Assembly: GCA_963714325.1 (NCBI GenBank)
Contig: CAVQOB010000007.1
Coordinates: 98,532 to 162,531 of the forward strand
Direction of reading: 5' to 3'
Length of the DNA stretch: 64,000 bases
Origin: CAVQOB01 sp963714325
GTDB taxonomy: Bacteria > Pseudomonadota > Alphaproteobacteria > Rhizobiales > Hyphomicrobiaceae
Part shown: one piece after another, positions 16,797 to 26,011 of the stretch
Layout: every line of letters begins with the position of its first letter
Numbering within the stretch: position 1 is the stretch's first letter
The notes under the pieces: generated by a model
Seen by the model: only the letters and a program-made list of their open reading frames with translations
What the model was told of the DNA's origin: nothing
Database searches by the model: none
Position numbers and translations under genes: made by a program

Positions 16797-18866
16797 TCAG
16801 GCTCGGGTGATCAGCAGATTGCCGAGTGGATCGACGATCGCGCGCTGACCCGGCTCGATAATCGTCGTCGCGTCGGATTGCTCAAGGATCGCGGGCCCGG
16901 TGATGATCGTGCCAACGGGAATATCCAAGCGGCTCCAGATCGCCGTCGTGTGCGCGCGACCATCGAACCAGACTTGACGCTCGCCGCGTCGCGCGGCCTT
17001 AGCGTCGGCGGATTTGCCGGGCGCCAGCGCCGCCAATTCAAACGGTGGCCGCCGGCCGATTGCAGCCGTCCGCAGCGACATGATTTGCACCGGCAAACCC
17101 GGTAGCAATCGGCTGAAGGCGGCACTATAGGCGCGATCAAAGGCCTGCTGGATGGTCGCCATAGTGACGCCTGTTCCTTGTTCCCTGAAACCGACCGGGA
17201 GTGGCACCGCGACAGTGTGCGTCTGCCCGACATAGTGCATGTCGAGCTCGAAGATGACGTCGATGCCGGTCATCTCCAGTCCGGCGGCGGCGACAACGTC
17301 AGTGGCGTCGCGGCCAGCGTCGAGCATGCGGCGATCCAGTATCGCGACATCGAGGCCGTCGAGCAGCAGATTGACAGTCTCGACGCTGTCGTGGCGGATA
17401 TCGGCGATAACGCAGCCGAGCGCGCTGGTGACGCCGGGAAACGGGGGAACAATGGCGCCCTTGAGACCGACGTCGGCGACCAGCGCGCCAGCGTGCAAGC
17501 CGCCGCCACCGCCAAACGGCATCAACATGAAGGTTTTGGGATCGTGGCCGCGCTCAACCGAGACCAAGCGAATGGCATCGGCCATACGGGCATTGGCGAC
17601 CTTTAGAACCGCGCCAGCTGCGGCGATCGTGCCGAGGCCGAGCGGCGCGCCCACATGTTGCGCAATAGCGCGCACGGCAGCGTCAATATCGAGCGACTTG
17701 AGGCCGCCGATCGTGCGATCGGCAGCGATCCGTCCAAGCACGAGATTGGCGTCGGTCAGCGTCGGCCGGTCATTGCCCTGCCCATAGCAGGCGGGACCCG
17801 GGCGGGAGCCGGCGCTTTCTGGGCCGACTTCGAGCAGGCCACCCGTGTCGACGCGGGCGATCGATCCGCCGCCGGCACCGATGGTGGTTATTTCGATCAT
17901 CGGCGTGCGAATGACGACGCCGAAGTCGATTTTGGTTTCCAGCGCCAACGCGGCTTGGCCGTTGGCGATCAATGAAACATCGAACGAGGTGCCCCCGACA
18001 TCCCCGGTGATGACGTTGTCGACACCGGCGGCGCGGGCGATTGCCTGCGCCGCGATGACGCCGGCCGCCGGTCCCGAGAGCGCTGTTCGCACCGGCAATC
18101 GACGCGCCGTGGCCGTCGACATGACGCCACCGTTGGACTGGACGATGTGAAAGCGGCCGTCAAAGCCGCTAGCATCGAGCGCGGATTCAAGACGCGAGAG
18201 ATACGATCCAACCACCGGTTGCAGCGTGGCGTTGACCGCCGTCGTCGAGGCGCGCTCGAACTCGCGGATCTCCGGCAGTATGGTGCTGGAGACCGAGATG
18301 TGCTCATTCGGCCAGACGCCCTTGACGGCATCGAAGGCGGCGCGCTCATTGGCCGGATTGGCGTAGGCATTGATGAACACGATGGCGAGCGCTTCGGCGC
18401 CGTTGTCGAGCAGATATTGAGCTGCGGCGCGGACCTGTCCGGCGTCGACGGCGACGCGAATGTCGCCACTCGCCAGCGTGCGTTCGTCGACTTCAATGCG
18501 CAATTCGCGGGCGGCGAGCGGGGCAAAGTTGCCCCACAGACCCCAGGTCTGCCGGCGATCCCGACGGCGCATTTCCAGCACATCGCGAAAACCTGCCGTG
18601 GTGATGACGCCGATGCGCGCGCCCTTGCGTTCGAGCAGCGCGTTGGTGCCAACGGTCGTGCCGTGGACGATGGAGCCAAGGTTGGCGATCGCGCCGAAGC
18701 TGGCGAGGCCGGCCATGAACCCCGCCGCTTCATCGCCGCGCTGCGAGGGCACCTTGGCGATGCGGAACGACTGTGTTGCCGCGTCAAAGTAGAAGAGATC
18801 GGTAAAGGTGCCGCCAACGTCGACGCCGACCACGGCGCGCGGCGGCTGAGGCTTCGCAACACTCAT
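16797..18866 (-). CDS. hyuA: Hydantoinase A / N-methylhydantoinase family subunit
   Basis: 689 residues, ATP-dependent HyuA family (also found in 5-oxoprolinase and acetone carboxylase). N-terminal phosphate-binding strand VVGVDVGGTFTDLFYFD, then HGTTVGTNALLERKGARIG, and later GDVGGTSFDVSLI and the MPFGGGGGLHAGAL motif. ATG 18866 overlaps the hyuB stop by four bases; an in-frame ATG at 18899 lies inside hyuB and is less likely. With HyuB it should open a cyclic amide or imide with ATP hydrolysis. Confidence 0.93.
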   Translation of the reverse strand: MSVAKPQPPRAVVGVDVGGTFTDLFYFDAATQSFRIAKVPSQRGDEAAGFMAGLASFGAIANLGSIVHGTTVGTNALLERKGARIGVITTAGFRDVLEMRRRDRRQTWGLWGNFAPLAARELRIEVDERTLASGDIRVAVDAGQVRAAAQYLLDNGAEALAIVFINAYANPANERAAFDAVKGVWPNEHISVSSTILPEIREFERASTTAVNATLQPVVGSYLSRLESALDASGFDGRFHIVQSNGGVMSTATARRLPVRTALSGPAAGVIAAQAIARAAGVDNVITGDVGGTSFDVSLIANGQAALALETKIDFGVVIRTPMIEITTIGAGGGSIARVDTGGLLEVGPESAGSRPGPACYGQGNDRPTLTDANLVLGRIAADRTIGGLKSLDIDAAVRAIAQHVGAPLGLGTIAAAGAVLKVANARMADAIRLVSVERGHDPKTFMLMPFGGGGGLHAGALVADVGLKGAIVPPFPGVTSALGCVIADIRHDSVETVNLLLDGLDVAILDRRMLDAGRDATDVVAAAGLEMTGIDVIFELDMHYVGQTHTVAVPLPVGFREQGTGVTMATIQQAFDRAYSAAFSRLLPGLPVQIMSLRTAAIGRRPPFELAALAPGKSADAKAARRGERQVWFDGRAHTTAIWSRLDIPVGTIITGPAILEQSDATTIIEPGQRAIVDPLGNLLITRA

Positions 18867-20614
18867 GATGACGGTCCCGGGTTTGCCGCGGCACGCCATC
18901 GCGCGGTCTCGGCCAAGTCGACGGCTCCCTGCTCCGTGAGCGCGACCGCGAAATCGCGCCTTGCAGCCTCGCGCGTGATCGTACCGGCGCGCACATCAGC
19001 GGCGACTTCGGTTGGCAAGCGATCGAGCGGCGGACCATAGCCGCCACCGCCCGGGCTTTCGAGGCGCACGCGCTGGCCCTTGGCGATGTGGATGTCGGTA
19101 ATTTTCGTCACCATGGCGGGGGAACGTCGGCCGTCCGGCGTGTCGTAGAAAAAGCGATTGGCTGCCGCCGGGCCGCCCCCCGCGACACCGAACGGCGGGC
19201 ACTTGCCGCGCTCGCCGATCAGCGCGACATCGGCGCCGCCATCGCTCAGCACCTCGATTTCGTAGATCGCGCCACTGCCGCCACGATGCCGGCCGGCGCC
19301 ACCGGAATCGGGCCGTAACGCCCATTGCGTGAACATCACGGGGTAAGCGGCTTCAAGAATTTCGGCCGGCGGGATGGTAGCCGTCGAAATCGGATTGTTG
19401 CCGTGATTAAGGCCGTCGCCTTCGGGATTGCCACCGAGGCCGCCCCCGAAGAACGAGAACATCACCCAGCGACTGCCATCGGCCCGATAACCGGCGAGCG
19501 ACAGCGCGTTGATGGTCGCGTAGGGCGAGCCATTGGCCTTTTCGGGCGCCAATTTTGCGATCACGCCAAAGACGCAGTCGATGACACGCAGGATCGTCTC
19601 GGTGTAGCCCGCCATCGGCTTGGGATATCCAGCGGCGAGCAATGTCGTCGCTGGGATAATGAAGGTGATCGGCGCCAGCACGCCGGCATTGGCGGGGACA
19701 TGCGGAAAGACGTGCTTGAGTGCGACGTAGCAGCATGCAACCGTCGTCGCATAGGCGATGTTGAGCGGGCCACGACAGGGCGGCGACGAGCGGGAAAAAT
19801 CGAGTGTCATGGCGCTGCCGGCAATCGTCAAGTCGAGCGCGATCCGCAGCGGCTCGTCGACGATGCCATCATTGTCGAGGAAATCATCGTAGGAGTAGGT
19901 GCCATCGGGCAATGCCTCGATCTCGGCGCGCATCAGTGCTTCGGCGCGACGCGTGAAGGCGGCGAGCGCCTGTTCGATCGTTGCAACGCCATAATCGTCC
20001 AGCAGCGCATGCAGACGTTTCTCGCCAAGGTCCAGCGCGTTCAACTGGGCATTGAGATCACCCCAGTTGGAACCGGGTAGTCGCGTGTTGGCATTGAGGA
20101 TCTCGAGAATGTCGCCCTGCATCTCGCCGCGGCGGATCAGTTTGACCGGCGGAATGCGCACGCCCTCCTGGAACGTCTCGGTAGCTTTGGGATTATAGCC
20201 GCCGGGAACCCCGCCACCGACGTCCAGCCAATGGCCGACCGACGCCAACCAGCAGAACAAGCGACCGTCGCGGAACACCGGGCGGATCAGGCGGAAGTCA
20301 TTGAGATGGGTGCCGCCCTCGAACGGATCGTTGAAGATCCAGGTGTCGCCGGCATCGTTCGCGATTCCCTTCGCGGTGCGATCGATCACGGCCTTGACGG
20401 CGAAGGCCATGGCGCCGACGAAGATCGGCAAGCCAGACGTTCCTTGGACCAGGGTAGCGCCGGTTGCGGCATCATAGAGCCCGTGACAGGCATCATGCGC
20501 CTCGGCGATGATCGGATTGAAGGCCGAACGGTAGAGCGTGGCATCCATCTCGTTGGCGATCTGTTCGAGGCGGCCCTTGAGGACGGCCAACGTGACCGGA
20601 TCGAGCGTCGTCAT
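18863..20614 (-). CDS. hyuB: Hydantoinase B / oxoprolinase family subunit
   Basis: 583 residues, partner of HyuA. Typical segments are LDPVTLAVLKGRLEQIANEM at the start, LYRSAFNPIIAEAHDACHGLYD, then GDTWIFNDPFEGGTHLNDF, and the Gly-rich C-terminus with GGAGRHRGGSGAIYE and LESPGGGGYGPP. Four-base overlaps on both sides (with the PrpD-family gene upstream and hyuA downstream) show tight translational coupling within this minus-strand operon. Confidence 0.93.
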   Translation of the reverse strand: MTTLDPVTLAVLKGRLEQIANEMDATLYRSAFNPIIAEAHDACHGLYDAATGATLVQGTSGLPIFVGAMAFAVKAVIDRTAKGIANDAGDTWIFNDPFEGGTHLNDFRLIRPVFRDGRLFCWLASVGHWLDVGGGVPGGYNPKATETFQEGVRIPPVKLIRRGEMQGDILEILNANTRLPGSNWGDLNAQLNALDLGEKRLHALLDDYGVATIEQALAAFTRRAEALMRAEIEALPDGTYSYDDFLDNDGIVDEPLRIALDLTIAGSAMTLDFSRSSPPCRGPLNIAYATTVACCYVALKHVFPHVPANAGVLAPITFIIPATTLLAAGYPKPMAGYTETILRVIDCVFGVIAKLAPEKANGSPYATINALSLAGYRADGSRWVMFSFFGGGLGGNPEGDGLNHGNNPISTATIPPAEILEAAYPVMFTQWALRPDSGGAGRHRGGSGAIYEIEVLSDGGADVALIGERGKCPPFGVAGGGPAAANRFFYDTPDGRRSPAMVTKITDIHIAKGQRVRLESPGGGGYGPPLDRLPTEVAADVRAGTITREAARRDFAVALTEQGAVDLAETARWRAAANPGPSS

Positions 20615-22023
20615 AGCAAGGCCTCAAGAGCGTGGATGCCGGGCGCACGGTCAAGCGCGTCGACGGCGGCGAGTATAGCGGCGGCGACATCACGGCCATA
20701 GACGGGCGTCGAGAGTTCGACGAACTTGTCGCGCACTTCGTCGGCTGAATAGGGATCTTCGGTGTCGCCCTTGTTGGTCTCGGTGGCGGCGGTCAGCGAG
20801 CGCCCATCCGTCATCGTAATGGTCACGCGCGCCGGCCGCAGGCGTGGCAATTGGGCGGTCATGCCTGTGTCTTCGACGACGAAGACCCGTTGCGCAAGCG
20901 ATTGAATGGCGGGGTCGCCGCGCGCAGTGTCACGGAATGCGGCGATAGTGGCCGCCCCGTGCACGATGGTGGTTGCGATCGAATAGGGCAGCGAGAATTT
21001 TGCCGCCAGCATATTGTGCGGCTGCTGGCTCGCCAATTGCGCGGCCCAGACATAGGTTGCGACGTCGATCCGCGCGATAGTCTCGGGTTGCAGCGATCCG
21101 CCCGCTAGCGTTCTGAGTGCCTGCAGGGCGTCAAGCGCGCCATGATTGTATCGGCAGCAGGCGTGTCGCTTGAAATAGTTGCGGGCGATTTCCCATCGCT
21201 GTCCCAGCTCCCGTGTCATCTCTTCGGGCTGCCAATGGTCGGCGATGACGGTGCCATAGATCGTCGAAAGACCATCAGCTTCGCCAGTGAACCCCGCGCT
21301 GACCATATCCCAAGCCATCAAACCTATTTGGTTCGACAAGCCCGCATACGCATTGCGGATCGTGCCACCCTCCAGCATGGTTCGCCGGCTGGTGGCGAGG
21401 CCGAGTGTCGACGCGACGTTGATCACCTCGATCATCTGATCGGCAGTGGCGCCGTGCAACCGGGCTATGGCAACGGCTGCGCCGACGGTTCCCCAAGTGC
21501 CGTGCGGGTGCATGGTGATGCGCAGCTTCGAGGCGATGCCGATGCGGGCGCCGATGTCGTAGCCGAGCGCGATCGCAGTGATGATGTCCTGGCCGGTGGC
21601 GCGTGCCTCAGCAGCGGCGGCGAGCACAGCAGGAACGACATGAATGCCGGGATGGCCGCGCGCGTACTGATTACCTTCGTCGAGTTCTAGCATGGTGCCA
21701 GCGGTACCGCCGAGCAGGGCCGCGGTCTGTGCGTCGGTCCGCCGATTGAGACCGATAGCCGGCGTCACGCCCTGCTTGGCGCGCATCAGCCGCGCGGCAA
21801 GGCTGATGATTTCCGGTTCCTGCGCGCCGGTGGCGATGGCAGCAATCGAGTCGGCGATGACCTGCTTGGTCCGAGCGACGACCGCGGCCGGTAGATCATC
21901 AAAACGCAGCGCTACCGAAAACATCGCCAACTCCGCCAGCCACCGCGGCGTGGCAGGGCGGCGCAAGACCGGCTCTGCGATCAGCGCTTCGGTCCTCGTG
22001 TTCGCGGACATTCGAGCCTCCAT
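20611..22023 (-). CDS. MmgE/PrpD family protein
   Basis: 470 residues of the 2-methylcitrate dehydratase-like family, whose members include PrpD, cis-aconitate decarboxylase and iminodisuccinate epimerase. Markers: an N-terminal helical region with VVARTKQVIADSIAA, LLGGTAGTMLELDEGNQYARGHPGIHVVPAVLAAAE, the DIGARIGIAS segment, and FKRHACCRYNHGALDAL in the catalytic region. ATG 22023 shares one base with the livF stop (TGATG). Its place beside hydantoinase genes suggests a hydro-lyase or epimerase step on the ring-opened product; the reaction itself is not known. Confidence 0.9.
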   Translation of the reverse strand: MEARMSANTRTEALIAEPVLRRPATPRWLAELAMFSVALRFDDLPAAVVARTKQVIADSIAAIATGAQEPEIISLAARLMRAKQGVTPAIGLNRRTDAQTAALLGGTAGTMLELDEGNQYARGHPGIHVVPAVLAAAAEARATGQDIITAIALGYDIGARIGIASKLRITMHPHGTWGTVGAAVAIARLHGATADQMIEVINVASTLGLATSRRTMLEGGTIRNAYAGLSNQIGLMAWDMVSAGFTGEADGLSTIYGTVIADHWQPEEMTRELGQRWEIARNYFKRHACCRYNHGALDALQALRTLAGGSLQPETIARIDVATYVWAAQLASQQPHNMLAAKFSLPYSIATTIVHGAATIAAFRDTARGDPAIQSLAQRVFVVEDTGMTAQLPRLRPARVTITMTDGRSLTAATETNKGDTEDPYSADEVRDKFVELSTPVYGRDVAAAILAAVDALDRAPGIHALEALL

Positions 22024-22721
22024 CACAAACCGAGATACGCATTTTTCAAGGCAGGATTGTCGGCCAGTTCCGGACTGGGTCCCGACATCACGAAGACGCC
22101 GTTTTCCATCACATAGGCGCGGTGTGCAAGCTCCAACGACTGCACGACGTTCTGTTCGACGAGCAGCACGGACAATCCCGCCTTGGCGATTGTTGCGATC
22201 AGCGTGAACATCTCCTCGACCAGCTTCGGTGAAAGTCCGAGCGAGGGCTCGTCGAGGATCAGCAACCGCGGCTCCGCCATCAGCCCGCGACCGATCGCCA
22301 GCATCTGTTGTTCGCCGCCCGAGAGCGTGCCGGCCAGTTGCGCGCGCCGCTCGGCAAGGCGCGGGAAGATGGAGTAGACGCGTACCAAATTGCCGCTGCG
22401 GTGGGCTTTGGCGCGGCGATAGCTCCCAAGTGTGAGATTGTCGGCGACGCTCATATTCGGAAAGACCCGCCGTCCCTCTGGCACGTGGATAAGGCCAGCA
22501 GCGACGATCGACGTGGGTGCGGCGCTGGTAATGTCCTGCCCGGCGAACGTGATCGAGCCCGCCATCGGCCGCAGCAAACCTGAAAGCGCGCGATTGAGTG
22601 TCGTCTTGCCGACGCCGTTAGCGCCGAGCACGGCAACGACTTCGCCTGCGCCGACGCTGAGATCGATCCCGTGCAGGATGGCCGTGTCGTAGCCGGCGAC
22701 GAGGCCTTTCACATCAAGCAT
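22023..22721 (-). CDS. livF: Branched-chain amino acid-type ABC transporter ATPase LivF
   Basis: 232 residues. Walker A GANGVGKTT, the LivF-typical LIHVPEGRRVFPNMSVADNL (Q-loop replaced by VPEGR), signature LSGGEQQMLAIGRGL, Walker B LLILDEPSLGLSP and switch segment LLVEQNV. It works with LivG, LivM and LivH to import an amino acid or related carboxylate or amide. It overlaps livG by 8 bp. Confidence 0.95.
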   Translation of the reverse strand: MLDVKGLVAGYDTAILHGIDLSVGAGEVVAVLGANGVGKTTLNRALSGLLRPMAGSITFAGQDITSAAPTSIVAAGLIHVPEGRRVFPNMSVADNLTLGSYRRAKAHRSGNLVRVYSIFPRLAERRAQLAGTLSGGEQQMLAIGRGLMAEPRLLILDEPSLGLSPKLVEEMFTLIATIAKAGLSVLLVEQNVVQSLELAHRAYVMENGVFVMSGPSPELADNPALKNAYLGL

Positions 22722-23466
22722 GCGCGCCTCCCGCCAGGCGCTTGGCGGCGCCAGATCCGAGATAAGCTTCGATGACGGTCGGGTTGGCGGCGATGTCGGC
22801 AGGGCGACCTTCGGCGATCATGCGGCCCTCGGCCAGCACACTGATGCGATCGCACAGGCTCATAACGGCTTGCATGACGTGCTCGATCATCAGGATGGTA
22901 ACGCCGCGATCACGGATGGCGCGCACGATCGGCAGCATGTCGCGGATCTCCGAGGGATTGAGTCCCGCCAGCACTTCATCGAGCAGTAGCAGGCGCGGAT
23001 CGGTCGCCAGCGCGCGCGCCAGTTCGAGCCGCTTTCGCCCAGCGACCGTCAAGCTGGCGGCGGACTGCTGCAGGCGATCCGTGAGGCCAACGAGGCTTGC
23101 GACGTCGCGTGCACGATCATAGGCGGCATGCCGCGCGCCATGCCGCAAATAGGCGCCGACCGCGATGTTGTCGAGGACCGTCAGGCCGGCGAACGGTTGC
23201 ACGATCTGAAACGTCCGGGCGATGCCGAGACGGGCACGCATATGCGCCGGCAGTGCCGTGATATCGCGGCCCTCGAACGCGACGCGCCCCTGCAGCGGCG
23301 TTTCAAAGCCGGCAATCAGCGTGAACATCGTCGTCTTGCCGGCGCCGTTCGGGCCGATCAGGCCGGTGATCGACCCCTCGACGACATCGAGGCTGGCATT
23401 GTCGACGGCGGCGACACCGCCGAAGCGCTTGCTGAGATTGACCGCCTTCAGGATGACGCCGGTCAT
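22714..23466 (-). CDS. livG: Branched-chain amino acid-type ABC transporter ATPase LivG
   Basis: 250 residues from ATG 23466, which overlaps the livM stop by ATGA; the frame is open far upstream antisense-style within livM but that part is not coding. Walker A GPNGAGKTT, signature LTVAGRKRLELARAL (the LivG form of the LSGGQ region), Walker B LLLLDEVLAGLNP and the LMIEHVM switch are present. Also the ARTFQIVQPF Q-loop region, typical of LivG. Confidence 0.95.
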   Translation of the reverse strand: MTGVILKAVNLSKRFGGVAAVDNASLDVVEGSITGLIGPNGAGKTTMFTLIAGFETPLQGRVAFEGRDITALPAHMRARLGIARTFQIVQPFAGLTVLDNIAVGAYLRHGARHAAYDRARDVASLVGLTDRLQQSAASLTVAGRKRLELARALATDPRLLLLDEVLAGLNPSEIRDMLPIVRAIRDRGVTILMIEHVMQAVMSLCDRISVLAEGRMIAEGRPADIAANPTVIEAYLGSGAAKRLAGGAHA

Positions 23467-24422
23467 GCGCGACCCCGCCAGCGCGCGCTCAATCGCCGTG
23501 CGACGCCAACGAGACCTTGCGGCGCGAAGGCAACGGCGAGAATGAGAATGATCCCGAAAATGACCAGATCGATGCCCGGGACACGCCCGGCGAACAGTTT
23601 CGTCAATTCGCCGACGCCATGCAGCGTCAATGCGCCAACGACTGGTCCCAAGGCAGTGCCGAGGCCACCGACGATGGGCGCGACCAGCGCCTCGACCGAG
23701 AGCGCAGTGCCGTAGGCGATAGTCGCGTCGATGTAGAGGAAGTATTGCACGTAGAGGCAGCCGGCGGCGCCCGTGACGGCGGCCGAGAGCGTGATAGCGA
23801 TCAACTTGATGCGCAGTGCATCGACACCAAGGGCGCTGGCCGCCGCTTCGTTCTCGCGTACGGCAATCATGTAGGCGCCAAGTCGCCGGCCCTCGACGAG
23901 GCGGGTCGTGATCATCACGCCGCCGACCAGGGCCAGCACCAGCCAGTAGAACACGACGCGATCGGCGAACTGCAGATTGAACCAGCCGACATCGAGTTTG
24001 ACGAGGGTCCCAGCTGCGCCGCCGGTGATCGGCGCGGCATTGGCGGCAATGCGGAAGACTTCGGCAAAGGCCAGCGTGACGAGTGCGAAGTATGAGCCCT
24101 TGAGTCCCGATCGAAACGACAGGGCACCAATGATCCAACCGACGAATGCGGCGAGCGCAATGCCGGTGGCGAGGCCAAACCAGGCGTTGATGCCGAATTT
24201 CGCCTGCAGGATGGCCGTCGCATAGGCGCCGGTGCCGAAGAAGGCGGCATGACCGAAGGAATACTGCCCGGCATATCCGGCGAGGATGTTCCACCCCTGC
24301 GCCGCCAACGCAATGATCAACGTCGACACCAGGAAGTTCAGCAGCGTATTGCCAGCAAACGCCGGGACCACCGCCAACGCGCCGAGCAGCAGTAGGATGG
24401 GAGCTAAAGCCCGCGCGGTCAT
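23463..24422 (-). CDS. livM: Branched-chain amino acid-type ABC transporter permease LivM
   Basis: 319 residues with about nine hydrophobic segments, starting MTARALAPILLLLGALAVVP. LivM signatures: LNILAGYAGQYSFGHAAFFGTGAY-like segment (here NILAGYAGQYSFGHAAFF) and the cytoplasmic coupling loop with MIAVRENEAAASALGVD. ATG 24422 overlaps the livH stop by four bases. Confidence 0.94.
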   Translation of the reverse strand: MTARALAPILLLLGALAVVPAFAGNTLLNFLVSTLIIALAAQGWNILAGYAGQYSFGHAAFFGTGAYATAILQAKFGINAWFGLATGIALAAFVGWIIGALSFRSGLKGSYFALVTLAFAEVFRIAANAAPITGGAAGTLVKLDVGWFNLQFADRVVFYWLVLALVGGVMITTRLVEGRRLGAYMIAVRENEAAASALGVDALRIKLIAITLSAAVTGAAGCLYVQYFLYIDATIAYGTALSVEALVAPIVGGLGTALGPVVGALTLHGVGELTKLFAGRVPGIDLVIFGIILILAVAFAPQGLVGVARRLSARWRGRA

Positions 24423-25291
24423 GCCTTGGCCCCGAACAGGCCCGTCGGCCGCACCAGCAGGACAATAATGAAAATCAGGAAAATGCCGATCTGGCCGAGA
24501 CTTTCGCCGAAGAACAGGCCGGACAGGCTCTCGATGACGCCGATCAGCAATGCGCCCACCAGCGCGCCGGTGACGGACCCCATGCCGCCAAGGACGACAA
24601 TCGTGAACGCGACGAGCACGAAGGCGTTGCCGATCCGCGGCGTGACATAAAACGTCGGCATCAGCAGGCAAGCGGCGATCGCGACACAGGCAGCACCGAT
24701 ACCGAAGGTGACGGCATAAATATGAGCAACATCGATGCCTGACAGCGTCGCACCGGTTTTTTCCTTGGCGACGGCGCGGATCGCCTTGCCGATGTCGGTG
24801 CGAGTCAAGAGTAGCGCCAGCATGACTGTGACTATGACCGCGACGCCGAAGGCGATGGCGCGCGGCAGGCTCAGCAACGCGAAGCCGAGATCAACAGACG
24901 AAAACGCATAGGGCACGTCGATTGATCGCGTATCGGCTTTAAAGACTGCAAGCAGCGCATTCTCGACGACGATCGAGAGGCCGAGCGTCACCAGCAGGAT
25001 GGCGTTGTCGTCACCATGGCTGGCCGGACCGATAACGCAACGCTGCACGACGTAGCCGATCGCAAAGAAGAGCGGTGCGAGCGCGAACATCGCGAGGTAG
25101 GGATCGAGCTTCAGCCAGAGGTGCAGCAAGAGCACGGCGTACATAGCGGCGGTGAGTGCTGCGCCATGCGCAAAATTGATGATGTGCAGCACGCCGTAGA
25201 CCAGCGTCAGTCCAAGCGCGATCAGGGCGTAGATCGCGCCAGTCGTCAGGCCATTGAGAATGGCGGCGGTGATGATCGGCGCGGAGAACAT
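24419..25291 (-). CDS. livH: Branched-chain amino acid-type ABC transporter permease LivH
   Basis: 290 residues, polytopic. N-terminal NGLTTGAIYALIALGLTLVYGVLHIINFAHG is nearly canonical for LivH, and the C-terminal region has VVLGGMGSVTGALVGALLIG and LLVRPTGLFG. First of the four coupled transporter genes; a hypothetical gene separates it from the binding-protein gene livK upstream. Confidence 0.95.
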   Translation of the reverse strand: MFSAPIITAAILNGLTTGAIYALIALGLTLVYGVLHIINFAHGAALTAAMYAVLLLHLWLKLDPYLAMFALAPLFFAIGYVVQRCVIGPASHGDDNAILLVTLGLSIVVENALLAVFKADTRSIDVPYAFSSVDLGFALLSLPRAIAFGVAVIVTVMLALLLTRTDIGKAIRAVAKEKTGATLSGIDVAHIYAVTFGIGAACVAIAACLLMPTFYVTPRIGNAFVLVAFTIVVLGGMGSVTGALVGALLIGVIESLSGLFFGESLGQIGIFLIFIIVLLVRPTGLFGAKA

Positions 25292-25322
25292 CTATTCGCT
25301 GGCCCGGCGGACTTCGCGAGAT

Positions 25323-25838
25323 TTACGGTGCAAGCTCATCTGCAATTCGCCACCCTTTCTGCAGGTCCCAGTCTGTGTACCAAAGCTTGTAGCTCTTGAG
25401 GATTGATGCGCCGATCCCAAGGATCACTACCCGGCCATCGGCTATATTTTTCACTCGTCCTTGGCGATCGAGTTGGTATTCCCAAAGCGACCTGTAGTAT
25501 TCAACCCGAAGCAAAAGTCGCTGAGCGCTGACATCGACGACAACCGCGCGCCGAAGTACTTCTCCGCTAACGATCGTCGCGGCCATCCCTTTCTTCGGAA
25601 GCGGCTGCTGATATCCCGGCGGCGGAAAAGCGTCTGTCCACTGTGGGGTTACGTCTTCTGGTGGACCACCCGGCAAATAAACAGACCTTCCATCGCCCGA
25701 TCGACTGCCGGGGCGATAGTGTGAAGTGTAGAGACCATGTTGGCATTCTATTTCGGTCTCGATTGCGAGCGCAGGTGGTCCATTGCAAAAAACCGTCATG
25801 GCCGCGGAGGCGGCCACCCAAGCAAGCCAATAGCGCAT
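25323..25838 (-). CDS. Exported hypothetical protein inserted in the liv operon
   Basis: 171 residues from ATG 25838 with a signal peptide (MRYWLAWVAASAAMTVFCNG). The frame is open back to 25892, but a start there would bury the signal. The mature protein has ETEIECQHGLYTSHYRPG and a tail rich in Trp/Tyr (YKLWYTDWDLQKGW). Family not recognised. Its base composition looks poorer in G+C than the flanking transport genes, and the DNA coding its signal peptide is one arm of a 31-bp inverted repeat. It splits livK from livH, an unusual place for an unrelated gene. Confidence 0.65.
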   Translation of the reverse strand: MRYWLAWVAASAAMTVFCNGPPALAIETEIECQHGLYTSHYRPGSRSGDGRSVYLPGGPPEDVTPQWTDAFPPPGYQQPLPKKGMAATIVSGEVLRRAVVVDVSAQRLLLRVEYYRSLWEYQLDRQGRVKNIADGRVVILGIGASILKSYKLWYTDWDLQKGWRIADELAP

Positions 25839-25949
25839 GATGGCTTCAACCTTGATCGATTGATCAATTCCGCCGCATAGCCAATATTGCATCGTCTATT
25901 GCATCGCCATATCGATGGTTGCTTGGGTGGCCGCCTCCGCGGCCATGAC
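25795..25949. repeat. 31-bp perfect inverted repeat with 93-bp spacer
   Basis: The arms at 25795-25825 and 25919-25949 are exact reverse complements. The left arm codes (minus strand) for the signal-peptide core AWVAASAAMT of the hypothetical protein; the right arm codes the same ten residues on the plus strand. The spacer also holds a short direct repeat, ATTGCATCG at 25886-25894 and 25898-25906. It looks like an inverted partial duplication of the 5' end of the gene rather than a terminator, because arms this long and this far apart are coding. Confidence 0.85.
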
Positions 25950-25989
25950 AACTGTTTTGAACTATCCTTCTACATCGATTTTGCAATGA
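25915..25989 (+). pseudogene. Truncated inverted copy of a signal-peptide coding segment
   Basis: An ATG at 25915 opens a 24-codon frame (MVAWVAASAAMTTVLNYPS and five more residues) ending TGA at 25989. Its first half repeats the signal peptide of the protein coded on the opposite strand at 25323-25838; after the repeat the sequence diverges and stops. Most simply a leftover of an inverted duplication. Expression as a small peptide is possible but unsupported; no clear ribosome site. Confidence 0.4.
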
Positions 25990-26011
25990 CACGCGGAGGT
26001 CCCGATACACC

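Noticed and set aside
23467..24465. N-terminal extension of livG in the same frame
   Set aside because: It lies within livM in another frame and is Arg-rich; LivG starts properly at 23466 with a coupled ATGA.
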